From the NCBI GenBank assembly GCA_021771815.1, contig JAETOE010000033.1, positions 1 to 38,124 of the forward strand: a stretch of DNA of 38,124 bases, read 5' to 3'. Source of the DNA: Roseburia hominis (GTDB lineage: Bacteria; Bacillota; Clostridia; Lachnospirales; Lachnospiraceae). Made by a program: the position numbers and the translations under genes. Shown piece after piece: positions 8,720-16,205 of the stretch. Every line of letters starts with the position of its first letter. Position 1 is the stretch's first letter. The notes beneath the pieces are model-generated. The model saw only the letters and a list, made by a program, of their open reading frames with translations, ran no database searches and was not told the origin of the DNA.

Positions 8720-9386
8720 ACTTATATCCCACTCCCCACACGGTCTGAATGCGTTTCGGCTGCCTGGAGTCCTTCTCTATCTTATCCCGCAGCATCTTGA
8801 TGTGAACGGTCAGAGTCTGGTTCTCGCTGAAACTGTCCGCGCCCCATATCCGGTTGAACAGATATTCCTTGCGGAGCACCTTGCCCGGATTCTCTACAAG
8901 CAGGAGAAGCAGTTCATATTCCTTCACCGTCATGGAGAGCGTTTTCCCGTCAAGCGTCACCTGCTTGGCATCCTTGTCGATTATAAGCCCGCCGGAGTGA
9001 ATGACGGTATTCTGCCGCTTCAACTCGTAATTGCGCCGCATAAGCGCGCCGATCTTGGCAAGCAGTATATCCATGTCCACCGGCTTTTCCACGTAATCGT
9101 CTGCGCCGAGCGAAAATCCGTTCATCTGATCCTCTTTTTCGGTGCAGGCACTTAAAATAATAATCGGGATGTTGTTCTCCTTGCGCACCTTATCGCAGAG
9201 CGCAAAGCCATCCATACCCGGCAGCATAATATCGAGCAGCATCAGCTTTGCCCTCTCCCGCCCCAGCCAGCCAAGCGCCTCCTCCCCGGAGGAGACGGCT
9301 GCCACCGCATAGCCGCCCCGTTCCAAAAATGCTTTTATCAGATTCCTCAGTTCTTCGTTATCCTCAATAAGAAGAATATCCACCAT
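8706..9386 (-). CDS. OmpR/PhoB-family response regulator
   Basis: A 226-residue DNA-binding regulator. The receiver domain has the acidic pair in LLIEDNEE (E8, D9), the phospho-accepting D52 (LLDIMLPGMDGF), S79 and K101 (VEKP). The C-terminal winged helix (about residues 130-226) contains LSMTVKEYELLLLLVENPG and the recognition stretch ENQTLTVHIKMLRDKIE ending in TVWGVGYKY. It is coupled by a 14-base overlap to the kinase gene downstream and lies 45 bases after the ABC ATPase gene. It probably controls the permease promoter, where a TTAAA direct repeat with 11-base spacing is present (12641-12656). Confidence 0.93.
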   Translation of the reverse strand: MVDILLIEDNEELRNLIKAFLERGGYAVAAVSSGEEALGWLGRERAKLMLLDIMLPGMDGFALCDKVRKENNIPIIILSACTEKEDQMNGFSLGADDYVEKPVDMDILLAKIGALMRRNYELKRQNTVIHSGGLIIDKDAKQVTLDGKTLSMTVKEYELLLLLVENPGKVLRKEYLFNRIWGADSFSENQTLTVHIKMLRDKIEKDSRQPKRIQTVWGVGYKYEEI

Positions 9387-9431
9387 ATTTCCGTCCTTTT
9401 CTCATGTACTCCACACCAAAATGCTTTTCTT

Positions 9432-10202
9432 CTACCATCCCATCTCCATCAGCCAGTTCGAAAGCCTGCGCTCCCTGTCCTTCACCTCTGTCTCGCTCTC
9501 AAATCTGCCGAGTGTAAATTCCCCTTTGATACTGCCGTCCTCGATATACAGAATCCGGTCGCTTTTCGCCGCGACCTTGATGTCGTGCGTGACAAGCAGA
9601 ATCGTCGTTCCCTCCGCATTGATGCGGTTCAGTTCGCGCATGACCTCCTTGGAATTCTGTTGGTTGAGCGCTCCTGTCGGCTCGTCGGCAAAAACCATTT
9701 TCGGATGATTGATGAGGCTGCGGCAGATACATGCTCTCTGGAGCTGTCCGCCGGACACCTCATTTACCGCGTTCTCCGCAATCTCGCTGATCTGCAATTT
9801 GTGCATAAGCGCCTTCGCCTGCTCATTGATCTTCGCACGACTGCCGCGTCCGCGCCCGCCTGCCGCCTGATACGCCGGCAAAATAATATTATCATAGATC
9901 GTGAGATTTTTTAACATATGCATCTGCTGAAATACGAAGCCCATCTCATTTAATCGCACACCGCTCATTTCCTTCGGGGAGAGACGGCTTAAATCCTTTC
10001 CGAAAAAGTCGATACTTCCCGCCGTCACCGCGTCCATGCCGCTCACCGTATAGAGCAGCGTCGATTTGCCGGAACCGCTCGGCCCCATGACTGCCACCAT
10101 TTCTCCCTCGCGGATTTCCATATTGATATTTTTCAGCACATTGTTCTGTCTTTTATTTACTATATATGTCTTGCACAAATCTTTTACTGTGAGTGTGCTC
10201 AT
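9432..10202 (-). CDS. ABC transporter ATP-binding protein (LolD/MacB type)
   Basis: A 256-residue ATPase. Walker A is MGPSGSGKST, the Q loop is GFVFQQMHML, the signature is VSGGQLQRACICRSL, Walker B is MVFADEPTGAL and the H loop is LVTHD. The order and the QRA/DEPTGAL wording are those of the MacB/LolD/FtsE group that powers FtsX-fold permeases, often for antimicrobial peptides or lipoproteins. The permease gene ends 11 bases upstream, so the two work as one transporter. The C-terminal tail (ERRLSNWLMEMGW) is an extra ~20 residues. Confidence 0.93.
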   Translation of the reverse strand: MSTLTVKDLCKTYIVNKRQNNVLKNINMEIREGEMVAVMGPSGSGKSTLLYTVSGMDAVTAGSIDFFGKDLSRLSPKEMSGVRLNEMGFVFQQMHMLKNLTIYDNIILPAYQAAGGRGRGSRAKINEQAKALMHKLQISEIAENAVNEVSGGQLQRACICRSLINHPKMVFADEPTGALNQQNSKEVMRELNRINAEGTTILLVTHDIKVAAKSDRILYIEDGSIKGEFTLGRFESETEVKDRERRLSNWLMEMGW

Positions 10203-10213
10203 TTGATTTCCTC

Positions 10214-12592
10214 CTATTCCATGTTGTTGATTTCTTTACAGTCCACCCTGCGCACCTCCCCGGCGGCAAAATATGCCATGATTCCGGTAACAAGCAGTAA
10301 AAGCGCCGGGTAAATAATATATGTCTGAACCGGGTCTATGATAAGCTTCATATGCGTCGCGCCCATCATTCCGAAAATCGGCACTATCACAAGCGGAATC
10401 AAAATCTTGGACGCCGCCGCCCCAATTACGATCGCCGCCGCCAGAATCAGCAGAACTCTCGCAGTCTGCCATCCCCGGATCGTGCGGTTCGCAAAACCGA
10501 TGCTTTTTAGCATCGCAATCTCGCCGCGCTCCTTCGCGATAAATGTTTTCATCATAAGGGCGGTAATCAGACTGTTGATGAGAAGCACCAACGCAACGAT
10601 AACAAATCGCACAACGTCGAGCTGATCCGTAATATATCCAAGCATCCGCTTCATAAAAGTTCTTGCATCCCCGATTTCCTTTTCTGGATATATTTCTTCC
10701 AAAAGCTTACAGGCCTCTTCCGCCTCCAGCCCGTCCACCTCCGCCTGCATTGCGAAGATTCCCGAGATCGTTATGCCATCCAAGTCCGCATCGCTGCTGA
10801 AACGCAGACCCTCTCCCATATTAATCATACTCTGATAAAGTCCGGTAATTACAAATGCTTTATCTCCCTCTGGAAACTTATAATAAACGTTGTCGCCAAC
10901 CACAACCCCCATCTCTTTTGCCGTCTTCTCCGTAATCATGACCTCGTCTGCAAGGTATGGCATTCTTCCCTCTAATAGTTCATATTCCCCGTCCGGCTCA
11001 TCTCCGATCCGGCGGATGGAATAGTAGTTGTACAGTTCCTCCGGGTCATTCCCATATACCGGAATCGTATACCCGGCTTCCGCCCACACCGACGCAGTAT
11101 ATCCGCGCGCCTCTATATCCTTCCTGATTCCCTTCAAATCCTCCCGAAGCCTGATATCCCCGTCTTTTGTCACGTAAAATTCCTCGTCTCCGTTGATATA
11201 CGCATCTGACGGGATCAGGGAAAATGATGACACCAATTCCTCACTCTTTAATGTATTTACCGCAGAAAGCGGCAGCAAAATCATTTCTATACCGACGAAG
11301 AAAACAAAGAGCAACACCAAAAATTGTCTTGCGTTTCCGGTAATATCATTGCACGCCATATAGAAATACGGCTTCATCCTCTTTCTGCCGTGCAGGGACA
11401 GCCTGCTTTTCGCCTGAAAACGTTCCCCGCTTGCGCCATCCCGTATCGCTTCCATCACGGAAGTCTTTTTCAGGCGGTTCGTGCTCCCATAACAGAACAG
11501 CGTTACCACAAATACCACTGCCGCCGCGCAGCCTATGCTGACTGCGGCGTTCTGCCTGGTATTCTCCGTCACAATATTCACCACCGTCAGTCCAAGCAGC
11601 ATATCGCCGAACGGGAAGGACAGCACAAGACCTACCACGGCGCCCACGACGGAAAGTGCCAGATATTTCACAAGATACACACCTTTGATTCCTCTATCGG
11701 GAATTCCGATTGCTTTCATAACGCCGATTTCGCGGTAATCCTCCTGCAGCGTAAACGCGATCATAAACCGCAGCACCAGCAGCGCGACCAGGATCAGGCA
11801 GACACTCACAACAATCAGAACGACCGTCATAAGCATATCCATGACATATGCCATTTTCAGCATATCCCTGTCCACGTTCGAGATCGTCTGAAACCGCATT
11901 TTCTTGTATGCGCTTTCGAACGCCTCTGCATCGCTGTAGTCGGCGCAATACAGTCTTGTGATTACAACGCCTTCCTGATCGGCAAATTTCCTGTAATCCT
12001 GTTCTGTGATATAGGCTCTCTTAAAGCCGATCATGGTGGAGCCGAACGCGGCGTCTTTTACGATCTCTTTTATCGTGAACTCCTGCGTGACGTCTCCCAC
12101 CGAAATTGCAAGTACATCCCCCACAGCAAGATTGTTTTTCTCCGCTTCCGCACGCACAACCGCAATTTCACCGTCTGCCAGAGCAAGCTGCCGCTGTTCG
12201 TCGTCAAATATTTTCAGAAAATTCTCTGGAATCGGGCAGATCGACAGCGAAGCGGTTTTTTCATATTCCTCTTTGTCCGCCTCTGCCGCGCGGCTCTTGA
12301 TCTCGATCTGCTCGTTTGCCAGGTTGATCATATCCACCGTCTGATACTCCGTCACCCACTCGCTCTGCTCAAGGAAATCCTCAATCGGATCGTTCCCGTC
12401 CTCCGCCAGTGCAATCACGATGTAATCGGGCACGCCCGAAAGATCAAAAAACTTATCCACCGCTCCGAACACGGTCACTAGATTGCTCGCGCTGCTCGCC
12501 AAAAACATTGCCGACATAATGATGAACAACAACAGAATTATGTTCATGGCGCGCTTGCGCTGTAAGTCTTTTTTTAGTATTCGAAAAAACAT
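10214..12592 (-). CDS. FtsX-like ABC transporter permease with two FtsX domains
   Basis: A 792-residue membrane protein. It starts with one helix (IILLLFIIMSAMFLA), followed by a ~220-residue extracytoplasmic domain. Three helices come next (about 255-285, 310-335, 350-375), each with FtsX-type wording such as QEDYREIGVMKAIGIP. A second half repeats the plan: a helix at about 420-440, a second large outside domain, then ERGEIAMLKSIGFANRTIRGW and three closing helices. This doubled 4+4 layout is that of type VII (MacB/LolCE-related) exporters that move substrates mechanically rather than through a channel. It is first in the transcript with the ATPase, regulator and kinase. The substrate is unknown; peptide resistance is inferred from the company of a two-component system. 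Confidence 0.88.
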   Translation of the reverse strand: MFFRILKKDLQRKRAMNIILLLFIIMSAMFLASSASNLVTVFGAVDKFFDLSGVPDYIVIALAEDGNDPIEDFLEQSEWVTEYQTVDMINLANEQIEIKSRAAEADKEEYEKTASLSICPIPENFLKIFDDEQRQLALADGEIAVVRAEAEKNNLAVGDVLAISVGDVTQEFTIKEIVKDAAFGSTMIGFKRAYITEQDYRKFADQEGVVITRLYCADYSDAEAFESAYKKMRFQTISNVDRDMLKMAYVMDMLMTVVLIVVSVCLILVALLVLRFMIAFTLQEDYREIGVMKAIGIPDRGIKGVYLVKYLALSVVGAVVGLVLSFPFGDMLLGLTVVNIVTENTRQNAAVSIGCAAAVVFVVTLFCYGSTNRLKKTSVMEAIRDGASGERFQAKSRLSLHGRKRMKPYFYMACNDITGNARQFLVLLFVFFVGIEMILLPLSAVNTLKSEELVSSFSLIPSDAYINGDEEFYVTKDGDIRLREDLKGIRKDIEARGYTASVWAEAGYTIPVYGNDPEELYNYYSIRRIGDEPDGEYELLEGRMPYLADEVMITEKTAKEMGVVVGDNVYYKFPEGDKAFVITGLYQSMINMGEGLRFSSDADLDGITISGIFAMQAEVDGLEAEEACKLLEEIYPEKEIGDARTFMKRMLGYITDQLDVVRFVIVALVLLINSLITALMMKTFIAKERGEIAMLKSIGFANRTIRGWQTARVLLILAAAIVIGAAASKILIPLVIVPIFGMMGATHMKLIIDPVQTYIIYPALLLLVTGIMAYFAAGEVRRVDCKEINNME

Positions 12593-12622
12593 ATGCTTCT
12601 CCCTTCGTTTGAATTTAAGTGG

Positions 12623-12656
12623 AGTATACTATGGGAATTATTAAAGAATCCTTAAA
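12623..12656 (-). promoter_or_regulatory. Promoter and possible regulator site of the ABC-transporter operon
   Basis: On the minus strand TATACT (12623-12628) has a poor -35 (GGATTC, 12646-12651). Covering the -35 area are two TTAAA units on the plus strand (12641-12645 and 12652-12656) 11 bases apart. OmpR-family regulators bind tandem sites with this spacing, and a weak -35 is typical of activated promoters. Binding by the adjacent regulator is inference. Confidence 0.4.
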
Positions 12657-12660
12657 TCGG

Positions 12661-12689
12661 GAAAAAAAATGGACGCAACAAAACGTCCA
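12661..12689 (-). terminator. Terminator after the RloB-like gene
   Basis: TGGACG/CGTCCA stem (12670-12675 with 12684-12689, loop 8) followed on the minus strand by a run of eight T (12661-12669 region). It lies 22 bases after the RloB-like stop and separates the module from the ABC-transporter promoter. Confidence 0.8.
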
Positions 12690-12710
12690 CCTTTTTTGCA
12701 TCCACTGCTT

Positions 12711-13388
12711 CTATCCAATATACTTTTGTAATTCCTCAACTAACTCATATACCCTTGTTGCTGGGCATCTCTGGGAAGGTGGCTTATCACCATACTCTTC
12801 ATACTGCTTTTTTGCTCTCTTTATCGCCAATTCCGTTTTATCTTGCAATATCTCATATAGATTTGTAAGATTCTTTTGATAATTACAAACTTCTTTCAAC
12901 TTTTCCTGATAAGCACTCCGACCAATATTTACTGTGAGTTCCTGAAAATGAAGTAAAAACCATAATTCTATACATTCATTTGACCACGCCACTTTATACT
13001 GCCTACTATCCTTTCGACTTTCTGCACTATATTGCGTGTTGTCAAAATCATCATAAGGAAAATCATCCTTATCATACATCAACCACACTACTTCTGCTTG
13101 AGGATGATCTATATCCACTTGTCTTCTCGCATAACTGAGTAAGCTTCGCGTATTTCTTCCAGTTCCATTTACCACAATACGTTTACCAGAAGATAAATCT
13201 TTGTACTTTTCATTAATGCACTCCGTTAGTCCATTAATATAATTTGTTTCAGTCTTTGTCCCTTCACTAATAATATACATATAAGGCGGAATATCATCCA
13301 ACAACTCCTTATGCCTTTTCTCCATTTTCAGTTCCAGTTTCTGCTGGTTCTTTTTCCGTTCGCTCACCTTTAGCGGTTTCAAACTCAT
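12711..13388 (-). CDS. RloB-family protein (Toprim-like, putative defence effector)
   Basis: A 225-residue protein. Near the N-terminus YIISEGTKTETNYINGL (residues 38-54) carries the EGxxTE motif, and VVWLMYDKDDF (100-110) carries an acidic DxDD motif. Both are the spacing seen in RloB proteins, which look like Toprim-type nucleases. NECIELWFLLHF (137-148) is the third hallmark of the family. RloB proteins travel with an AAA ATPase (RloA); this pair is also described in restriction loci and, as I recall, in the AbiL abortive-infection system. The ATG at 13388 follows GGGAGGA at good spacing; this overlaps the ATPase gene by 80 bases. The gene is visibly richer in A and T than its neighbours. 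Nuclease activity is inference. Confidence 0.85.
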   Translation of the reverse strand: MSLKPLKVSERKKNQQKLELKMEKRHKELLDDIPPYMYIISEGTKTETNYINGLTECINEKYKDLSSGKRIVVNGTGRNTRSLLSYARRQVDIDHPQAEVVWLMYDKDDFPYDDFDNTQYSAESRKDSRQYKVAWSNECIELWFLLHFQELTVNIGRSAYQEKLKEVCNYQKNLTNLYEILQDKTELAIKRAKKQYEEYGDKPPSQRCPATRVYELVEELQKYIG

Positions 13389-14628
13389 ATGTGTCCTCCC
13401 AATCCAAAATCCTCCTGATATATGGGTCTGCCCCATACCGTCCTTCTAAATATTGTTTTCCATATACCTCATCATTACGCGGCGGTTGACCTTTCTCCTT
13501 TTTAAACGAAATCAGTGAATACAATTTCGATGCGTTCTCCGAATTCCGTGCGCAAAACCAGATTTCATCTCTTCGATATACATCTGGCACCATTGTTGTC
13601 ATATCATGCGATGTCAATAATAATTGTGCACCATGCCTATTTATCCCAGGATTCGTAAATAATTCAATAATGTACCGCAAAAGTTTTGGATGCAGCTTTG
13701 CATCCAATTCATCAGCCAGTACCAACGTTCCCCTATCCAAACACTCAATAATCTCTGCCAGACATCCAAATAGCTTTCTGGTTCCAGCTGATTCTTCCTC
13801 AAATGGTATCTCACTGGTTCGCCCATCGTCTATCCTATGCTTTGTATATAAATCAACAATATTTCCGTCCATATCTTTCTCCACCCGAAAGCCTACTATT
13901 GGGATATCCATTTCCTGCATCATTTTAAATAGCTGTTCTTGCTTTTCCTTTGTCTTAGGCAATATAATTTTCGTTTCTTTTTTGGGCTTATTAAAATCTA
14001 TAATATGCATGGAAAGAAACCATTTTACCGCTCTATCTGTGGCATCAATATCATAATTCATCGCAATATGTGCCAACAGCGGCATAGTTTTTTTTACCTT
14101 ATCTACCGAAATTCCTTCCAGCTCTTCTCCCAACACACATTCCTCTTCTGACCGCTCAAAAACAATCTTCACATCCTTGGTTCCTACTATTTGCATATAC
14201 AAATTTTCTTTTATGATTTCATTATGCAATATCGAAAGCTCATACTTATATTGTACGCCCTGTGAACGGAACAGGATATCAAAGCATATTGGAATCTTCT
14301 CACATTTTGGATCAAATTTATGATACTTATCTTTAAATCCTGCGCTCGCAAACCGACGCACTGAATCTACACCAATGTCCTCTTCATTCATTTTCGAAAC
14401 TACGATTGTTTGAATCAAAAAAAGTCTTAAATACCCTAATGCCTCTAAGACGGTTGATTTTCCACCTCCATTTGGTCCGTACATTACAACCACAGGGAGA
14501 AATCGTTCCCCATCCATCGAATCTACAATCACGCTTTGTTCGTTATCCTTTATGGACTCTGCCATAAAATCTAAAAATGCCTCTTTCTTAAATGACTTAA
14601 AATTTGAAAATGCAAACTGTCCTAGCAT
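13309..14628 (-). CDS. RloA-like AAA ATPase (ABC/SMC-type, putative defence)
   Basis: A 439-residue ATPase of the AAA15/AAA21 group. FSNFKSFKKE at the N-terminus is the usual opening of these proteins. Walker A is MYGPNGGGKST (49-59), a signature-like EEESAGTRKLF is at 277-287, Walker B is LVLADELDAKLHP (302-314) and the switch is LLLTSHD (336-342). This is the recF/SMC/OLD class in which an ATP-driven dimer is thought to sense phage or damaged DNA. It overlaps the RloB-like gene and starts a two-gene transcript from the promoter at 14678-14706. RBS is GGAGGAG. AT-rich codon use relative to the dnaX, ybaB and recR genes around it suggests horizontal acquisition. Confidence 0.88.
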   Translation of the reverse strand: MLGQFAFSNFKSFKKEAFLDFMAESIKDNEQSVIVDSMDGERFLPVVVMYGPNGGGKSTVLEALGYLRLFLIQTIVVSKMNEEDIGVDSVRRFASAGFKDKYHKFDPKCEKIPICFDILFRSQGVQYKYELSILHNEIIKENLYMQIVGTKDVKIVFERSEEECVLGEELEGISVDKVKKTMPLLAHIAMNYDIDATDRAVKWFLSMHIIDFNKPKKETKIILPKTKEKQEQLFKMMQEMDIPIVGFRVEKDMDGNIVDLYTKHRIDDGRTSEIPFEEESAGTRKLFGCLAEIIECLDRGTLVLADELDAKLHPKLLRYIIELFTNPGINRHGAQLLLTSHDMTTMVPDVYRRDEIWFCARNSENASKLYSLISFKKEKGQPPRNDEVYGKQYLEGRYGADPYIRRILDWEDTYEFETAKGERTEKEPAETGTENGEKA

Positions 14629-14677
14629 AGCTCCTCCATATTGAGATTTTTTCTCGAATAATTGTTACATTTTCCCC

Positions 14678-14706
14678 AGAATATCATAGTTTCATTCTTT
14701 TATCAA
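14678..14706 (-). promoter_or_regulatory. Promoter of the RloA/RloB-like pair
   Basis: TTGATA (14701-14706), a 17-base spacer and TATTCT (14678-14683) on the minus strand, about 45 bases upstream of the ATPase start. Spacing is ideal. Confidence 0.65.
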
Positions 14707-14801
14707 TGGCTCTCAGAGCTTTTTTCTCGCTTTTAAGCCTTTCATTTATCAATGAAGCATATAGAATTTCCTAATATTCTATGATAATATTAAAATGTCC
14801 C

Positions 14802-14830
14802 TTGATTTTAACCATTCTATTATATATTCT
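14802..14830 (+). promoter_or_regulatory. Promoter of the DUF6062 gene
   Basis: TTGATT (14802-14807), 17 bases, TATTCT (14825-14830) on the plus strand, giving a very short leader before the ATG at 14851 with AGGAG as RBS. An inverted repeat ATAGAAT/ATTCTAT (14761-14767 with 14776-14782) just upstream could be an operator; nothing is known about it. Confidence 0.5.
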
Positions 14831-14850
14831 AATTTTACAGGAGTACAGCT

Positions 14851-15621
14851 ATGAAAGAAAACATCGCAACCATCCCACTGATGAACGCATTTAACGCCAA
14901 AGACGAGTGCCCGTTCTGCTTTTTAGAACGTGAGGCCGAGCAGCACGCCATCTCCTTTATCTTAGGCTCTGCCTACATGGAGGACGATATCCGTGAGAAA
15001 ACAGACGCGACCGGCTTCTGCCGCCATCATTTCAAGATGATGTACGACTACGGCAACCGCCTCGGGAATGCGCTGATCCTAAGCACGCATCTGCGAAAAC
15101 TGAACCAGGAACTTGGCGAGGAATTAAAGAGCTTTACGCCCGGCAAATCAAATTTCCTGAAACGCATAAAGCACACTGACGCAACCGCAGACGCCGAGAA
15201 AAAGACGCCGCTTGGCACGTGGATTGCCAAAAAGACCACAGACTGCTACGTCTGCGATCATTTCCGGCAGATCTACGGGCGCTATCTGGATACATTTTTC
15301 GATCTGTACAAGAAGAATGCGGAATTCCGCACGCTTTTCGCGGAGAGCAAAGGCTTCTGCCTGCCGCATTTCGGCGATCTGATCGAGGTTGCGGAGGACA
15401 AGCTCACGGACGAGGAAAAGAAGGAATTTTACCCGAAGGCGTTTTCCATGATGCAGGAGAATCTTGACCGCCTGCAGAAAGAAGTTGCGTGGTTCGTCGA
15501 GAAGAACGATTACCGGAACAAGGATAAGGATTGGGGAAACTCTGCAGACAGCATTCAGCGCGGGATGCAGAAGTGCGCCGGAGGCTACCCGGCGGACGAG
15601 GTGTTCAAGGCGAAGCTGTAA
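14851..15621 (+). CDS. DUF6062 family protein, Cys/His-rich
   Basis: A 256-residue soluble protein. Cysteine and histidine clusters are spaced as two similar halves: C20-P-F-C23 followed by GFCRHH (C57, H59, H60), then C132-Y-V-C135 followed by GFCLPHF (C170, H173). This CxxC plus CxxH pattern suggests metal binding in each half, so the protein may be an internal duplication. It matches DUF6062, a family found mainly in Lachnospiraceae and of unknown function. It is the only plus-strand gene in this part of the window, stands alone between divergent RloA-like and convergent ybaB genes, and returns to the GC-rich codon use of the core genes. Confidence 0.82.
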   Translation: MKENIATIPLMNAFNAKDECPFCFLEREAEQHAISFILGSAYMEDDIREKTDATGFCRHHFKMMYDYGNRLGNALILSTHLRKLNQELGEELKSFTPGKSNFLKRIKHTDATADAEKKTPLGTWIAKKTTDCYVCDHFRQIYGRYLDTFFDLYKKNAEFRTLFAESKGFCLPHFGDLIEVAEDKLTDEEKKEFYPKAFSMMQENLDRLQKEVAWFVEKNDYRNKDKDWGNSADSIQRGMQKCAGGYPADEVFKAKL

Positions 15622-15657
15622 TTACGGCAATCATGTAGAGGTACATAGATGAAATAC

Positions 15658-15682
15658 GCCGCATTCATAAGTGAAATGCGGC
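15658..15682. terminator. Probable bidirectional terminator between DUF6062 and ybaB
   Basis: GCCGCATT (15658-15665) pairs perfectly with AATGCGGC (15675-15682). It lies between the 3' ends of two convergent genes (stops at 15621 and 15710). T-rich tracts on both sides are only modest, so efficiency is uncertain. Confidence 0.5.
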
Positions 15683-15709
15683 ATATGAAACATCTTTTAT
15701 TCTATTCCT

Positions 15710-16060
15710 TTAGAACGGCAATCCGCCAAGTCCGCCCATTCCTCCGGTAATCTTCGCCATCGAATCCTGGGAGAACTCATCGAGCTGACGGTACGCTTCA
15801 TTTGTCGCCGCCATAATCAGATCCTCTAACATCTCGATATCATCCGGGTCTACGACCTCGGGGGAAAGCTTTACCTTCGTGACCTCATGCTTGCCGGAAA
15901 CGGTGATCTCCACGGCGCCGCCTCCGGCTGTCGCTGTGACCTCCTTCTCCTCAAGCTCCTTCTGTGCCTCTTCCATCTGGCGCTGCATCTTCTGCGCCTG
16001 CTTCATAAGGTTATTCATATTTCCCGGCATACCGCCCGGAAATCCACCTCTCTTTGCCAT
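15710..16060 (-). CDS. YbaB/EbfC family nucleoid-associated protein
   Basis: A 116-residue small DNA-binding protein. A Gly/Met-rich start ([21 protein letters not shown]) leads into a long charged helix ([16 protein letters not shown]). A beta-sheet region with [37 protein letters not shown] then follows, which is the YbaB pattern, with a Gly-rich tail. The dimer binds DNA as a tweezer. It follows dnaX by ~145 bases, the standard order, but recR, the usual third gene, is displaced ~8.5 kb. RBS AGGAGG is clear. Confidence 0.94.
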   Translation of the reverse strand: MAKRGGFPGGMPGNMNNLMKQAQKMQRQMEEAQKELEEKEVTATAGGGAVEITVSGKHEVTKVKLSPEVVDPDDIEMLEDLIMAATNEAYRQLDEFSQDSMAKITGGMGGLGGLPF

Positions 16061-16205
16061 ACTATATTCCTCCTATGATCTCTCACATGTCTGTGCTTTC
16101 CATCATAATATAAATTCCGCGATTCGTCTACTTTAAAATTTGGAACCAAACGCCGCGTCACGCTTTCGGCCCGCAGAAGAAGGTCCCCCTCCCGCCGGCT
16201 CCGCG

